Source: Lachnospiraceae bacterium (GTDB lineage: Bacteria > Bacillota_A > Clostridia > Lachnospirales > Lachnospiraceae). Taken from it: a DNA stretch of 22,053 nucleotides. Positions within the stretch are counted from its first letter, which is position 1. Every line of letters starts with the position of its first letter. Both the position numbers and the translations under genes were made by a program. The stretch lies in the NCBI GenBank assembly GCA_017626435.1, contig JAGAIR010000012.1:1-22053 (forward strand), given 5' to 3'. Of this stretch, positions 1 to 7,900 are shown in pieces. The notes under the pieces are model-generated. The model worked only from the letters and a program-made list of their open reading frames with translations. It did not search any database and was not told the origin of the DNA.

Positions 1-30
1 ACTCCTTGAAATAGGTCTTATAGGTCTACC
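1..30 (-). promoter_or_regulatory. Leader with ribosome site and direct-repeat operator for a gene beyond the left edge
   Basis: Read on the minus strand, the first bases of the window give AAGGAGT, a good ribosome binding site, so a leftward gene should start just outside. Just upstream of it, the 8-mer ATAGGTCT (plus strand) occurs twice, at 11-18 and 20-27, a spacing of 9 bases. It lies immediately downstream of the promoter at 36-64. A tandem repeat placed there could be an operator; that role is inference. Confidence 0.5.
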
Positions 31-35
31 TTCTT

Positions 36-64
36 ATTATATCACTTTTAAAGGCGTTTGTCAA
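36..64 (-). promoter_or_regulatory. Leftward sigma-A promoter
   Basis: On the minus strand TTGACA (59-64) and TATAAT (36-41) are separated by exactly 17 bases, and the -10 box is preceded by TG (TGATATAAT, extended -10). Both boxes match consensus. It points to the ribosome site at the window edge. Confidence 0.75.
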
Positions 65-118
65 TAGAAAATTACCAATTTTACGTCGGTTTTGAAACTT
101 TTTTGCGGTTTTTTTATT

Positions 119-229
119 GGAGAAAGTGGCAAACTCGGGAAGGTTTCCGAATATTCGGGAGAGATGCTCCTTGTTTGGATCAACTATGACGAGCAAAAGG
201 GGCATACTTGTAAGATAGAAAAAATTTAG
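119..229 (+). pseudogene. C-terminal remnant, possibly of a PD-(D/E)XK / AAA-ATPase-like protein
   Basis: One plus-strand frame ending in TAG at 227-229 reads like the end of a real protein, with the segment EMLLVWINYDEQKGHTCKIE. This resembles the GINYD...KHTCxIE ending I associate with PD-(D/E)XK nuclease domains of AAA-ATPase-like proteins in gut Firmicutes and Bacteroidetes. No start codon with a ribosome site and no upstream domain are present, and a leftward promoter occupies 36-64. I read it as a relic of about 37 codons. The family match is from memory and is weak. Confidence 0.35.
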
Positions 230-265
230 AGATAAAAGTTTTTTAAATTAATTTTTGAAAAACTC

Positions 266-294
266 TTGACAAATTAGACTGAATATGCTAAAAT
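266..294 (+). promoter_or_regulatory. Rightward sigma-A promoter ahead of repeat copy 1
   Basis: TTGACA (266-271), a 17-base spacer and TAAAAT (289-294), with an extended TG motif (TGCTAAAAT). Transcription would start near 301 and meet the hairpin terminator at 341-378 after about 75 bases. No coding sequence fits between them, so it may make a short RNA or an attenuated leader. Copies 2 and 3 of the repeat lack an equally good promoter at this place. Confidence 0.5.
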
Positions 295-333
295 AATAAC
301 AGTTTCAAATGTCATCTATTTTGTTACATCATG

Positions 334-757
334 ACATATCAAAACGCAATGATTGATACAAAAATCGTTGCGTTTTTTATTTAGCCAAAAGTGCCGAAAC
401 AGCGTAGCTTTCAGAACTCAAAGAAACGATAGTGGAGGAGTATACCGTTTCTTTGTACAGAAAAATAAGAGGAAAGAAACGATAGCAGAGTACAACGAAA
501 CGATTGCATCTATGGTTGCATTTTTTTGGGGTGGTTGCATGTTTGCCGTTTCTTTGGAGATTACCGTTTCTTTGCATAAATTCGTACAAATTCGGAGACG
601 ATATACGCCTTATAAATTGTTATTCCACATTCGCCATTCTGTCATAGAAAATCACTATTGAATTCGATTTTTATCGTCTGATTCTTTAATAGTCTGCACA
701 TCATTCAACTAATGATGAGTAGATAAAAATATAGATTCAGTATAATAAAAGAGCCTG
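334..757. repeat. Long dispersed repeat, copy 1
   Basis: About 424 bases that recur at 4398-4822 and, for the first 250 bases, at 12857-13106. Contents in order: a terminator-like hairpin (341-378); six copies of an AAAGAAACG(A/G)T-like motif, three forward (419-432, 472-485, 493-506) and three inverted (444-455, 545-557, 563-575); two direct TTGCAT repeats near 505-540; and an AT-rich tail ending in GAGCCTG. The first pair of motifs forms a stem with a G-rich loop. An open frame (353-661) crosses it but starts at TTG inside the hairpin and has no ribosome site, so I do not call a gene. It may be a regulatory or recombination element. Confidence 0.8.
341..378 (+). terminator. Hairpin terminator in repeat copy 1
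   Basis: Arms AAAACGCAATGATT (341-354) and AATCGTTGCGTTTT (363-376) pair over 14 bases with one G-U, enclosing an 8-base loop, followed by a T-run on the plus strand. The same hairpin is in copies 2 and 3. Confidence 0.7.
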
Positions 758-789
758 AGAAATATATGTAGTTTCATAGGCTCAGATTT
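751..789. terminator. Bidirectional terminator after the 185-aa gene
   Basis: GAGCCTGAGAAA (751-762) and the complementary TTTCATAGGCTC (772-783) form an imperfect hairpin. It is followed by a T-run on the plus strand and preceded by AATAAAA, which is a T-rich tract on the minus strand. It sits directly downstream of the leftward gene ending at 791. Confidence 0.6.
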
Positions 790-790
790 T

Positions 791-1348
791 TTATACAAGC
801 TCGTGCAACGCTGATAATGGTCCTTGTGCAATGCTTCGTTCTGATTTCATAGCTTTCATTCTGTCATATTCTTTTTTGAGGAACGGAATACAGTCCTTAC
901 GATTACGGAAACCAAGCATCATGCAGAATTCAGATTGTGCGTAAACACTGCGGATCTGGTCATATTCCAACAACATCGTGTCCACATATTTTTCTTCACA
1001 ATAGCCGAAAACAATGGTCGCTGTTTCAATGAAAATTTCCTGCACAGATGTATGAAAACGTTTCATAAGCAGAGGCATAGTTTCACTCTGATTTGCAAGG
1101 ATTTTTTTGATTAGAATACGTTTTGCTTCCATGTCTTTTATCTTTCTGGCAAGGTTTACAAGATCTGTCGGGTCATCTGTATCGTTTACAGCCGCCAAAT
1201 CTCTTCTTTTTGTAGCTAAGACATCGTCTTCCATAAGCGGTGTTGTAATTTCTGTTATTTTATCCTGAAGTTCGTCATTAAAGAGGGTACGCATAATAAA
1301 CATACCGATTTGAGCAGCAGATATTTTGTCAAGTTTGTCCAATTTCAT
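791..1348 (-). CDS. HEAT-like helical protein of unknown function
   Basis: A 185-residue soluble protein with no signal peptide or membrane segment. The second half (roughly residues 125-180) contains two helical hairpins of HEAT-repeat style, for example SEFCMMLGFRNRKDCIPFLK, and ends in GPLSALHELV. I cannot name the family. The start at 1348 has AGAGG six bases upstream. The stop of the preceding gene lies 8 bases before this start, so the two are almost certainly co-transcribed and coupled. A bidirectional terminator follows at once. It is the last gene of the leftward unit headed by the SWIM protein. A scaffold or inhibitor-type partner for the 307-aa protein is possible, but that is only inference. 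Confidence 0.8.
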   Translation of the reverse strand: MKLDKLDKISAAQIGMFIMRTLFNDELQDKITEITTPLMEDDVLATKRRDLAAVNDTDDPTDLVNLARKIKDMEAKRILIKKILANQSETMPLLMKRFHTSVQEIFIETATIVFGYCEEKYVDTMLLEYDQIRSVYAQSEFCMMLGFRNRKDCIPFLKKEYDRMKAMKSERSIAQGPLSALHELV

Positions 1349-1356
1349 ATATACCT

Positions 1357-2280
1357 CTATTCTTCCACGGAAATTCCCATGGATCTTAATTTTTCAATGA
1401 TCTCATTCTTATCAATATCACCGTTTGCAAATGCTTTCTGCAAACCTGGACCAAAGCTCATCGAACGTGGTGAAGGATTCCCGTATTTCTGGTGTATTTC
1501 CATTGGAGTCCATCCTCGATTTGACCAGTGGTGTGAATAATTATTTGCATCCTGTAAAAGCTGCATGAGCTTTTTCAATTCATTCTTCGTCAGCAAAACA
1601 TCCGATTCTTCCAGTGCATGGGAAAGATAGTTTAACGGATTTTTAGCGGTATGCATCTTGAGCTTAAGCACTTTAATAATTCTATCACTTCTCGGAATGT
1701 TCGCTCTTTTCATGATCTCGTCTTTCCTTCGCTGGGATTTGCAATATTCCAATTCACTTTTATCCCACTCGCTCATAAACACGTATTCAGATAGTTTAGT
1801 CCCTTTGCTGTTTTTTATGTTCCGTATAAAACTGCATAGAGCATTCCATTGTGCAGAATTTGCATTATCTGTAAAATCAGGCATTCTTTCAGGATAGTAA
1901 AATGGTTTATCCAACTGTAATTCAACCAGATCATAAACATTGGCAAAACGGTAATATCCATCCGTCACCAGTTCTTTGTTGACAATAAATCTCTGTGCAT
2001 CGGAAACTCTCGGTTCATCGCAGTACAGCTCATCAATTTCAAGAATATAATATGGGAGCTCCTCACGCCGTGCAACTGAAGAAAAGTCCATGAACTCCTT
2101 TTTATGAATTTTGGGTTCATAATGCTTGAATATTTTCCATGCGTCACTCAGCATGATAATGCCATAAAGATTGGAAAATGCAGCATAATAATCGTGAAGC
2201 TTATCTACTGTTTCCGGTTTCCAGCCTTCCAGCATTTTCTGAATAGATTTTTGTGATAAATGTTTGGGTAATGCAGCCAT
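1357..2280 (-). CDS. Uncharacterised 307-aa protein, SEC-C-associated type
   Basis: I chose the ATG at 2280 (MAALPKHLSQ) because AAAGGAAG lies 8 bases upstream; the frame stays open to 2379, but that extension has no ribosome site and overlaps a palindrome. The protein is mostly helical. A segment near residues 35-75 (LYGIIMLSDAWKIF, then KEFMDFSSVARREELPYYIL) resembles helical domains I have seen attached to SEC-C zinc motifs, but no Cys/His cluster is present here. The C-terminus has SMSFGPGLQKAFANGDIDKN. Function unknown. It lies between the SWIM gene and the 185-aa HEAT-like gene in one leftward unit, separated from the SWIM gene by a recombinase-like fragment. Confidence 0.75.
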   Translation of the reverse strand: MAALPKHLSQKSIQKMLEGWKPETVDKLHDYYAAFSNLYGIIMLSDAWKIFKHYEPKIHKKEFMDFSSVARREELPYYILEIDELYCDEPRVSDAQRFIVNKELVTDGYYRFANVYDLVELQLDKPFYYPERMPDFTDNANSAQWNALCSFIRNIKNSKGTKLSEYVFMSEWDKSELEYCKSQRRKDEIMKRANIPRSDRIIKVLKLKMHTAKNPLNYLSHALEESDVLLTKNELKKLMQLLQDANNYSHHWSNRGWTPMEIHQKYGNPSPRSMSFGPGLQKAFANGDIDKNEIIEKLRSMGISVEE

Positions 2281-2363
2281 TAGTTTTCTTCCTTTCTTAC
2301 TGATTTTGAAGTATACCGTAATTGCATGAGACGAAAATGGTGGATGCGTCAGCACACGCTCCA

Positions 2364-2389
2364 AATCAAACCATTCCAATGGTTTGATT
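2364..2389. repeat. Perfect 12-bp palindrome
   Basis: AATCAAACCATT (2364-2375) and AATGGTTTGATT (2378-2389) are exact inverse complements around a 2-base centre. It lies about 85 bases upstream of the 307-aa gene start and its right end touches the stop codon of the recombinase-like fragment. It may be an operator or an extruding hairpin; there is no T-run to make it a clear terminator. Confidence 0.6.
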
Positions 2390-2459
2390 AGAAATAAGTA
2401 TTAGATAATTTAAGCCGTGGCGGTGTCGCAGGGATTTTCGTTATTTTTCGTTCGTTCAT
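2388..2459 (-). pseudogene. 5' fragment resembling a serine recombinase N-terminus (23 codons)
   Basis: An ATG at 2459 with AGGAG six bases upstream opens a 23-residue frame beginning MNERKITKIPAT. That is the pattern of the leader of Firmicute serine recombinases; the recombinase in this same window begins MQRLIQKIEPST. The frame stops at TAA before the YARVS catalytic motif would appear. The good ribosome site suggests the start of a former recombinase gene whose body is gone. It could instead be a genuine tiny ORF. Confidence 0.35.
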
Positions 2460-2508
2460 ACTTGACTCCTGATATGATTTTCTATTTAATTACACTCTTG
2501 ACTGGAAA

Positions 2509-4122
2509 CTAAAATCCCACTTTCGTTAATTCGTCCATAAAGGCAGGTTTTCGGCGATATAATTCTCTAAAATCAGCGGCAATTTTTAAAGCGAGTTTCA
2601 AATCACATTCCATAGAGAATTTTTTTAACTGCTTGCAAAGAACAGCGTATTCGGAACGATTGGAAGCTTGTTCACCGTTATCTCTGATCAACTTTTCGTA
2701 GAGTTTTTTGCTCTGTTCCATAAATTCAGTAGATTTAAGCTTTTCGTAGTAATAGCTGATTTTACTCGGAGTTTTACAGCAGAGCTGATAGATTCTGTCA
2801 CTCATATTTTCATAGGAAACAATATATTCATAAGAAAAATTTTTTGGCTCGTTCAGCAGACGATTGATCTCATCGGAACGATTTTCCACAGAAATGAGCG
2901 ATTTCCATTCTTCATAATAATCCGTTTTACCGTCTTTTATCAAAATGTAACAAATATCAGTAAGTTTTTTCGTATCGCCTGAAAACTTGTAGATATCGTG
3001 GAGTGAATAGTGCCAGCAAGAAACAGATGAAAATTCTGATTTATCCAAAGGGATACCTTCCAATGCAAGCTGTTCCGCTCTGATATAATCTTTTGACTTC
3101 ATAGCGCGTTCAATTGCAAGACTGCGAAAATCAGGATTATCAATATGGGAATTTATATAGTTTGCGATTTCAGCTTTAGTTCCATATTTTTTAATAATTG
3201 AGAATCGCTGGTTGTCGATCTCTTTTTTTCTGTATCCATCAACAGACATTTGTCGAAAAGCCAGCACTTCATCAAGTTTAATTCTGTATTCGGGAATTTT
3301 GCATAATTGCAGCAATGCTGGGAAGAAACGTTCCTCGCCATCTATACGAAAGCTTCCATGCCAATGTTTAAGGATACATTCCCAGACAGAGGCGATATCA
3401 TTCTCATTTTTGCTGTATACAATATCGTTTACAGCAGATTCCATAAAAGATGAACAGTCGCTTATTGTTTCGAACAATTCCCAAGATTCTTCATCATAAC
3501 CACAGTTACAGGAATTTTCAATCTCATATTCGAGCATTGCAATTACTTCGGCATATACTTGTACTTTATCAACGGATGAACGCAGCTTTTCTGTTTTGTC
3601 TATGAGTAATTCGCCGGCATTTAATACATTGTTGATATCAGAATGTCCATTGAAATACATATCTGAAATTCGCTTGAAATCTGAAATAATACTGTTTGAA
3701 TCGGAATTTTCAGATAATTTCATACGCAGATAGCTTGCAAAACTCCTATCCTTTTTGGCTTGTTCAAGTATGATTTCCACAAGCTGAGTATCATTGCATT
3801 TTGCAAGTAATTGTTGGAGAGCTGGTTGATTTGCAGCAGATTTGATTGTTTTTACGTTTTGGTCACGCAAAGCATATAGAACCGCTGCTTTATGTTTACA
3901 GTATTCGCCTATATCATAAGGGCAGTTGCAGCTGATATCATAAATATCTCCATTATCGTCCATTTCCACTGAAACCTCATAAATTTCACAGCCTTCAACT
4001 TCGGCAATATATTCATTTTTTGAAACCATTTCAACTGAGAGCACTGCACCATCATGATAATAATTTTTACCTCTTTTCAGAATTTTTATATCAAAATCTT
4101 CTTCAAAGTTATTTAGATTCAT
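2509..4122 (-). CDS. SWIM zinc-finger protein
   Basis: A 537-residue protein. The N-terminal 90 residues hold a SWIM zinc finger, with ligands in CNCPYDIGEYCKH (the CxC...CxH pattern; residues near 70-82). SWIM fingers bind zinc and mediate DNA or protein contacts. The remaining 440 residues are helical and TPR/HEAT-like, with no recognisable catalytic motif, helicase or ATPase. No signal peptide. The ATG at 4122 has AAAGGAGC 8 bases upstream. It is the first gene of a leftward unit driven by the promoter at 4237-4265, which is nearly identical to the promoter of the Wadjet operon. That context suggests a defence or mobile-element role; the precise function is unknown. Confidence 0.85.
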   Translation of the reverse strand: MNLNNFEEDFDIKILKRGKNYYHDGAVLSVEMVSKNEYIAEVEGCEIYEVSVEMDDNGDIYDISCNCPYDIGEYCKHKAAVLYALRDQNVKTIKSAANQPALQQLLAKCNDTQLVEIILEQAKKDRSFASYLRMKLSENSDSNSIISDFKRISDMYFNGHSDINNVLNAGELLIDKTEKLRSSVDKVQVYAEVIAMLEYEIENSCNCGYDEESWELFETISDCSSFMESAVNDIVYSKNENDIASVWECILKHWHGSFRIDGEERFFPALLQLCKIPEYRIKLDEVLAFRQMSVDGYRKKEIDNQRFSIIKKYGTKAEIANYINSHIDNPDFRSLAIERAMKSKDYIRAEQLALEGIPLDKSEFSSVSCWHYSLHDIYKFSGDTKKLTDICYILIKDGKTDYYEEWKSLISVENRSDEINRLLNEPKNFSYEYIVSYENMSDRIYQLCCKTPSKISYYYEKLKSTEFMEQSKKLYEKLIRDNGEQASNRSEYAVLCKQLKKFSMECDLKLALKIAADFRELYRRKPAFMDELTKVGF

Positions 4123-4197
4123 ATACGTCTGCTCCTTTATGAATTTTTATTTTGGGAATTGATCGCTTTCATATTTACAAAAATCCTCTTTTTTTGA

Positions 4198-4306
4198 TTT
4201 AGTCTATTTTTAGATTGTGTTAGCTTGGATAGACTAATTATATCATACTTGACAGGAAAATACAAGCATTTTACATAGATTTATGCAGAATATTGGGTTT
4301 AGTCTA
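4198..4306. promoter_or_regulatory. Repeated TTTAGTCTA operator-like motif
   Basis: TTTAGTCTA occurs at 4198-4206 and 4298-4306, each followed by a pyrimidine and TTTTAG, and as the inverted AGACTAA at 4231-4237, directly against the -10 box. The same motif is at 12762-12770 upstream of Wadjet. Sites on both sides of the promoter suggest repressor binding; no experimental basis is claimed. Confidence 0.4.
4237..4265 (-). promoter_or_regulatory. Leftward promoter of the SWIM unit
   Basis: On the minus strand TTGTAT (4260-4265) and TATAAT (4237-4242) are separated by 17 bases, with an extended -10 (TGATATAAT). It lies 115 bases upstream of the SWIM gene. The block is duplicated almost exactly in front of jetD at 12702-12730. 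Confidence 0.7.
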
Positions 4307-4404
4307 CTTTTAGAAATTTTGTATCAAATGTTTAGTATATTCGAAAAGTAGCTATATTGCGTTAAATGTGGTTTAAATCTATATCAGTCTACGCATCACA
4401 TATC

Positions 4405-4442
4405 AAAACGCAATGATTGATACAAAAATCGTTGCGTTTTTT
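4405..4442 (+). terminator. Hairpin terminator in repeat copy 2
   Basis: Same 14-base arms as in copy 1 (4405-4418 and 4427-4440), 8-base loop and T-run on the plus strand. Confidence 0.65.
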
Positions 4443-4815
4443 ATTTTGCCCAAAATGCCGAAACAGCGTTGTTTCCAGAACTCAAATAAACGATAGGGGA
4501 GGGGTATATCGTTTCTTTGTACAGAAAAATAAGAGGAAAGAAACGATAGCCGAGTACAACGAAACGATTGCACCTATGGTTGCATTTTTTAGGGGCGGTT
4601 GCATGTTTGTCGTTTCTTTGGAGATTACCGTTTCTTTGCATAAATTCGTGAAAATTCGGAGACGATTTGTGCCTCATAAATTGTTACTCCACATTCGGCA
4701 TTCTGTCATGGAAGAATCACTACAGAATTTGATTTTTATTGTTTGCTTCTTTAATAGTCTGCATATCATTCAACTAATGGTGAGTAGATAAAAATATAGA
4801 TTCAGTATAATAAAA

Positions 4816-4934
4816 GAGCCTGCTTAGTATCTTTTGAGAATGATGCGGATAAAAGCAAGAGAAATCATTTGAAAAGAATTTTGAAGGAGTCTCTCACAAT
4901 TTTTCCGAATCCTACGACATTTACCAAGCCAGCC
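4816..4934 (-). pseudogene. IS5-family transposase C-terminal remnant with terminal repeat
   Basis: The minus-strand frame ending in TAA at 4824-4826 encodes WLGKCRRIRKNCERL followed by MISLAFIRIILKRY. This matches the standard ending of IS5/IS1031-type transposases (WLGrcRRL...ERl...a.iRlmLrr.). Nine bases past the stop is GAGCCTGC (4816-4823), the typical IS5-group terminal inverted repeat. Only about 37 codons survive; the catalytic DDE core is gone. The remnant begins 6 bases after the jetC stop codon, in the same frame, so the Wadjet operon was joined directly to a broken IS. This IS probably took part in bringing or reshaping the operon. Confidence 0.75.
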
Positions 4935-4940
4935 AGTTGA

Positions 4941-7900
4941 TTAATCATCAAAAAAGCTGAGCTGACTCTTCATGGAAACAAATTCCAGATGGCTATCCAG
5001 TGACGCCTCTGTATGGTTGATAACATTGTCTGTATGCAGTCGGGATCTGTTGCTGTAGAGGATCCTTCGCATAGATAGCTGATAGATGAGGTCAAAATGA
5101 TTCGTGATGGAGCTTTGCTTCAGATCGGAGAAGCAGAGGAGCTGCATGTGGAATTTCTGCGTGATCTCCATCAGTGTTCCTACCAAATGATCCGAGGATG
5201 CTTCGCCGAAGGGATTATCCACCAGAAACACAGACCGGATCTTGTCGCTCCGGTTCGGGTTTGCCTTTCGTCTAGTATAGTCTGCAAGCGCGGAATACGC
5301 GATCATATAGGTGATGAACCGCTCGCCGCCCGAATACCTTGCCTCCCAGTTTTCCAGACGGCTGTTGCGCTCATCCTGTAGAATCTTCAGCACGCGGATC
5401 CGGATCGTTTGCAGATTGGTGTAAGCATTAAAGATCACGCGGTCTGCATAGCAGGAACAGATCGCTTCAAAGAGCTTGTTTTCTGCCTGTGCATCAAGGG
5501 TGATCTGCTGCCGCAGCCGCAATGTCACCGCATCGACAAGATTGGCGATCCGCTGCTGTGCCTGAGAATCCAATGAATCAGGCAGCACGATCTCCAGCAT
5601 CTTTCGGCGTTTCCCCTGTAGGGTGATGACGGAATTGGCAGAAATATCCCGCACCTGCGCCAGCAGGAAGTCGGCGTGTTCATAGATCTGGCGGATGATG
5701 TGGGAGCGGTTTGTTTCAATATTGGATAGCTCCGTTTGCAGCAGCTGGATCTGATCGTGCAGCAGGTTCTCTTTTTCCTTGAGCTGCTCGTACAGATAAT
5801 AGCAGGAGGAGTAGGTGAGACACTCTTCAATGTGTATAAAAGAGACCATCTCTACGATCCAGCGGTCGCTGTCCCGATACCGTTCACGCAATGCCGTGTG
5901 GGCGTTCTCCATCGCTTTCCGCTGCTTATCCGCAACAGCTTGTAGCGCCCGAAATGTCATGCTTTCTGCGGAGAGATCCACCGCATTTGCAATGGGTATG
6001 ACCGCGCTGTCCTGGATATGCTTCAGATCAACCAGTTTGTCAAGGGCATTTCTTTGCAAGTAGAGTTTCTCCAGCGCCTCCCGTGATGTTTTCTCCAGCG
6101 CCTGCGCATTCCTGTGCTTTTGGTCATTATCCTTCCGGCGTTTCTGGTAGTTGCCCTTGATCTTCTGCGGAGGGAGCGGCTCTCTCAGCCCAGCTTTTGC
6201 AAGCACGGCACTTGTCTTCTGCTGCTCGGCACGGAGCTGCTCTGCATGCTCACCCACCTGCTTCATTTTCTGTTTATGCAATGTCAAAGCTTCATTTGCT
6301 GATTGTTCACGTTCCTCCAGCGTTTCCAGCTTTGTACCGTCAAACGAGGTCGGGATCTGTGCATCGTCCAGATTGCGGAATCGGCTTTTCAATTGATTCT
6401 GGCTGTACGAGATCTGCTTCTGCGCCTGCCTGCATTGTTCGTCCAGCGTGCTTCGATCCTGACTCTGTTTCTCGTGGAGCGGCTGGTATTCCATTTCAAG
6501 CTGACGCAGATCACCGTAAAGCAGCTCACCATCGAGATACTGTGCGAATTTCGCCATTTTTCTTTGCGCCTGATCCCGTTCCTGCTCTGCCAGGGACTGC
6601 TGATTCCGCAGCTCCTGATAGGTCTCACGCAATTCGCCCAGACCATCCTCACAGCACCGTAGTTTCGCACTGATCTCCCGCAGCCTTTGCTCGTCCGCAG
6701 AAAGTGCTGTGCGATCCTTGGCAGCCTCCTCTGCAAGATTCAAAAATGTCTGCCATGCAGATAAGCAGTCTTCTGCATGCTGTTCCTGCTTTCTGACACA
6801 TTCTCGCATATCCAGAAGGGTTTCCTGCTGTTCAGTCAGTGCTGTGAATCGTGCATTTAAGCCCTGCTTCTCCTCGGAAAGCTGTTTTACGCAAGCCTCG
6901 GCATCATGCACTGTTTGCGCCTGTACAGCCACGGTTTCCTTGGTCAGGGTGAATTGCTCCACCGTCCAGATGGCATTCCCGACCACTGCCAGATCATCCG
7001 ACAGCGTCTGGATCTTTGCCGTGAGGTCATCCCTGCGGCTTATCAGCTTCTGCGCATACTGACCGCTGGTGTCCAGGCTTTCGCGGTCATACAGACTGTA
7101 CAGACGCAGTGCTCCGAGCGTGGCAGCATGTTCATCGGTCTGTGCGGTGCAGTCAATTTCACTTCGGCGCAGCACGGGGCAAAGCTTGTCCGCAAAAGTG
7201 TCATCCGGAATCGACAATACCTTCTGATAATCTGCATCATTGACCAGATAACAGTAGGGAAGCAGCGGATTTCTGGCAAGGAGATGTTCCTGAAATGCCC
7301 GATCCTGCTGCTTGAGATAGGCTTCGCCTGTCTGAAATGCAATACCGTTCTCCTCAAGCAGCCTGCCAAACTGCGGTGCTGTATGCAGGCTATTATTTTT
7401 CAGCTTTTCGAGTATCTCCTCTGTTCTGTCCAGCTGCCGTCTGGCGGCATCATGCTTTGCCTGCAAAGCGCTGCACTGTTCCCGCATACGCACAATATTC
7501 TCTTCCTTCTCATAGAGATACTTGCTGTCGATCTCAAATTGCCGGAGAATCTCGGTGATCTGAGCAATCTGCTGTTGATAGTGATCCATACAGCTTCGCT
7601 CAGCACGCAGCTTTTCCTTTGCCTCCTGTACCTGCTCATCAAGCTGTTCCTGCGCTGCACGGTTATCCCGCAGCATCTGTTTCGTCTGGTCGAGCTGCTG
7701 TAGACAATCCTGTACCTTCTGATGCGCTTGCTCGTGTGCCTTGTCAAGTGCGTCCTGTAGCGCTGAAACACTTTCCGGGATCAGATCGCCCATCATATCC
7801 TTTTCCGGCAGAAAACCGATCTGCATTCGGTATTTCTCAGCCTCCGAATCGAAAGTTTTCAATCTCTGTTCTGCCGCAGCTTTCTGAGCAGTCAGGTCAT

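Larger units (their letters stand above)
4237..4822. repeat. Long dispersed repeat, copy 2 (extended form)
   Basis: Bases 4398-4822 match copy 1 (334-757) almost end to end, and 4237-4640 match copy 3 (12702-13106). It therefore carries the leftward promoter, the TTTAGTCTA motif, the terminator hairpin and the six-site AAAGAAACG array (4482-4638). Similarity to copy 1 ends in GAGCCTG, which here is also the terminal repeat of an IS5-like remnant. The open frame 4417-4791 in it is a counterpart of the one in copy 1 and also lacks a ribosome site. Confidence 0.8.

Noticed and set aside
419..575. AAAGAAACG array as a CRISPR array
   Set aside because: Motifs are about 11 bp, in both orientations, with irregular spacing, and no cas genes are near.
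353..661. Plus-strand 102-codon ORF in repeat copy 1, with relatives at 4417-4791 and 12881-13138
   Set aside because: Starts at TTG inside a terminator hairpin and has no ribosome site. Differences between copies change amino acids freely and the common sequence is explained by the DNA repeat.
2281..2379. Extension of the 307-aa protein to 2379
   Set aside because: No ribosome site, overlaps the 12-bp palindrome, and the internal ATG at 2280 has AAAGGAAG at good distance.
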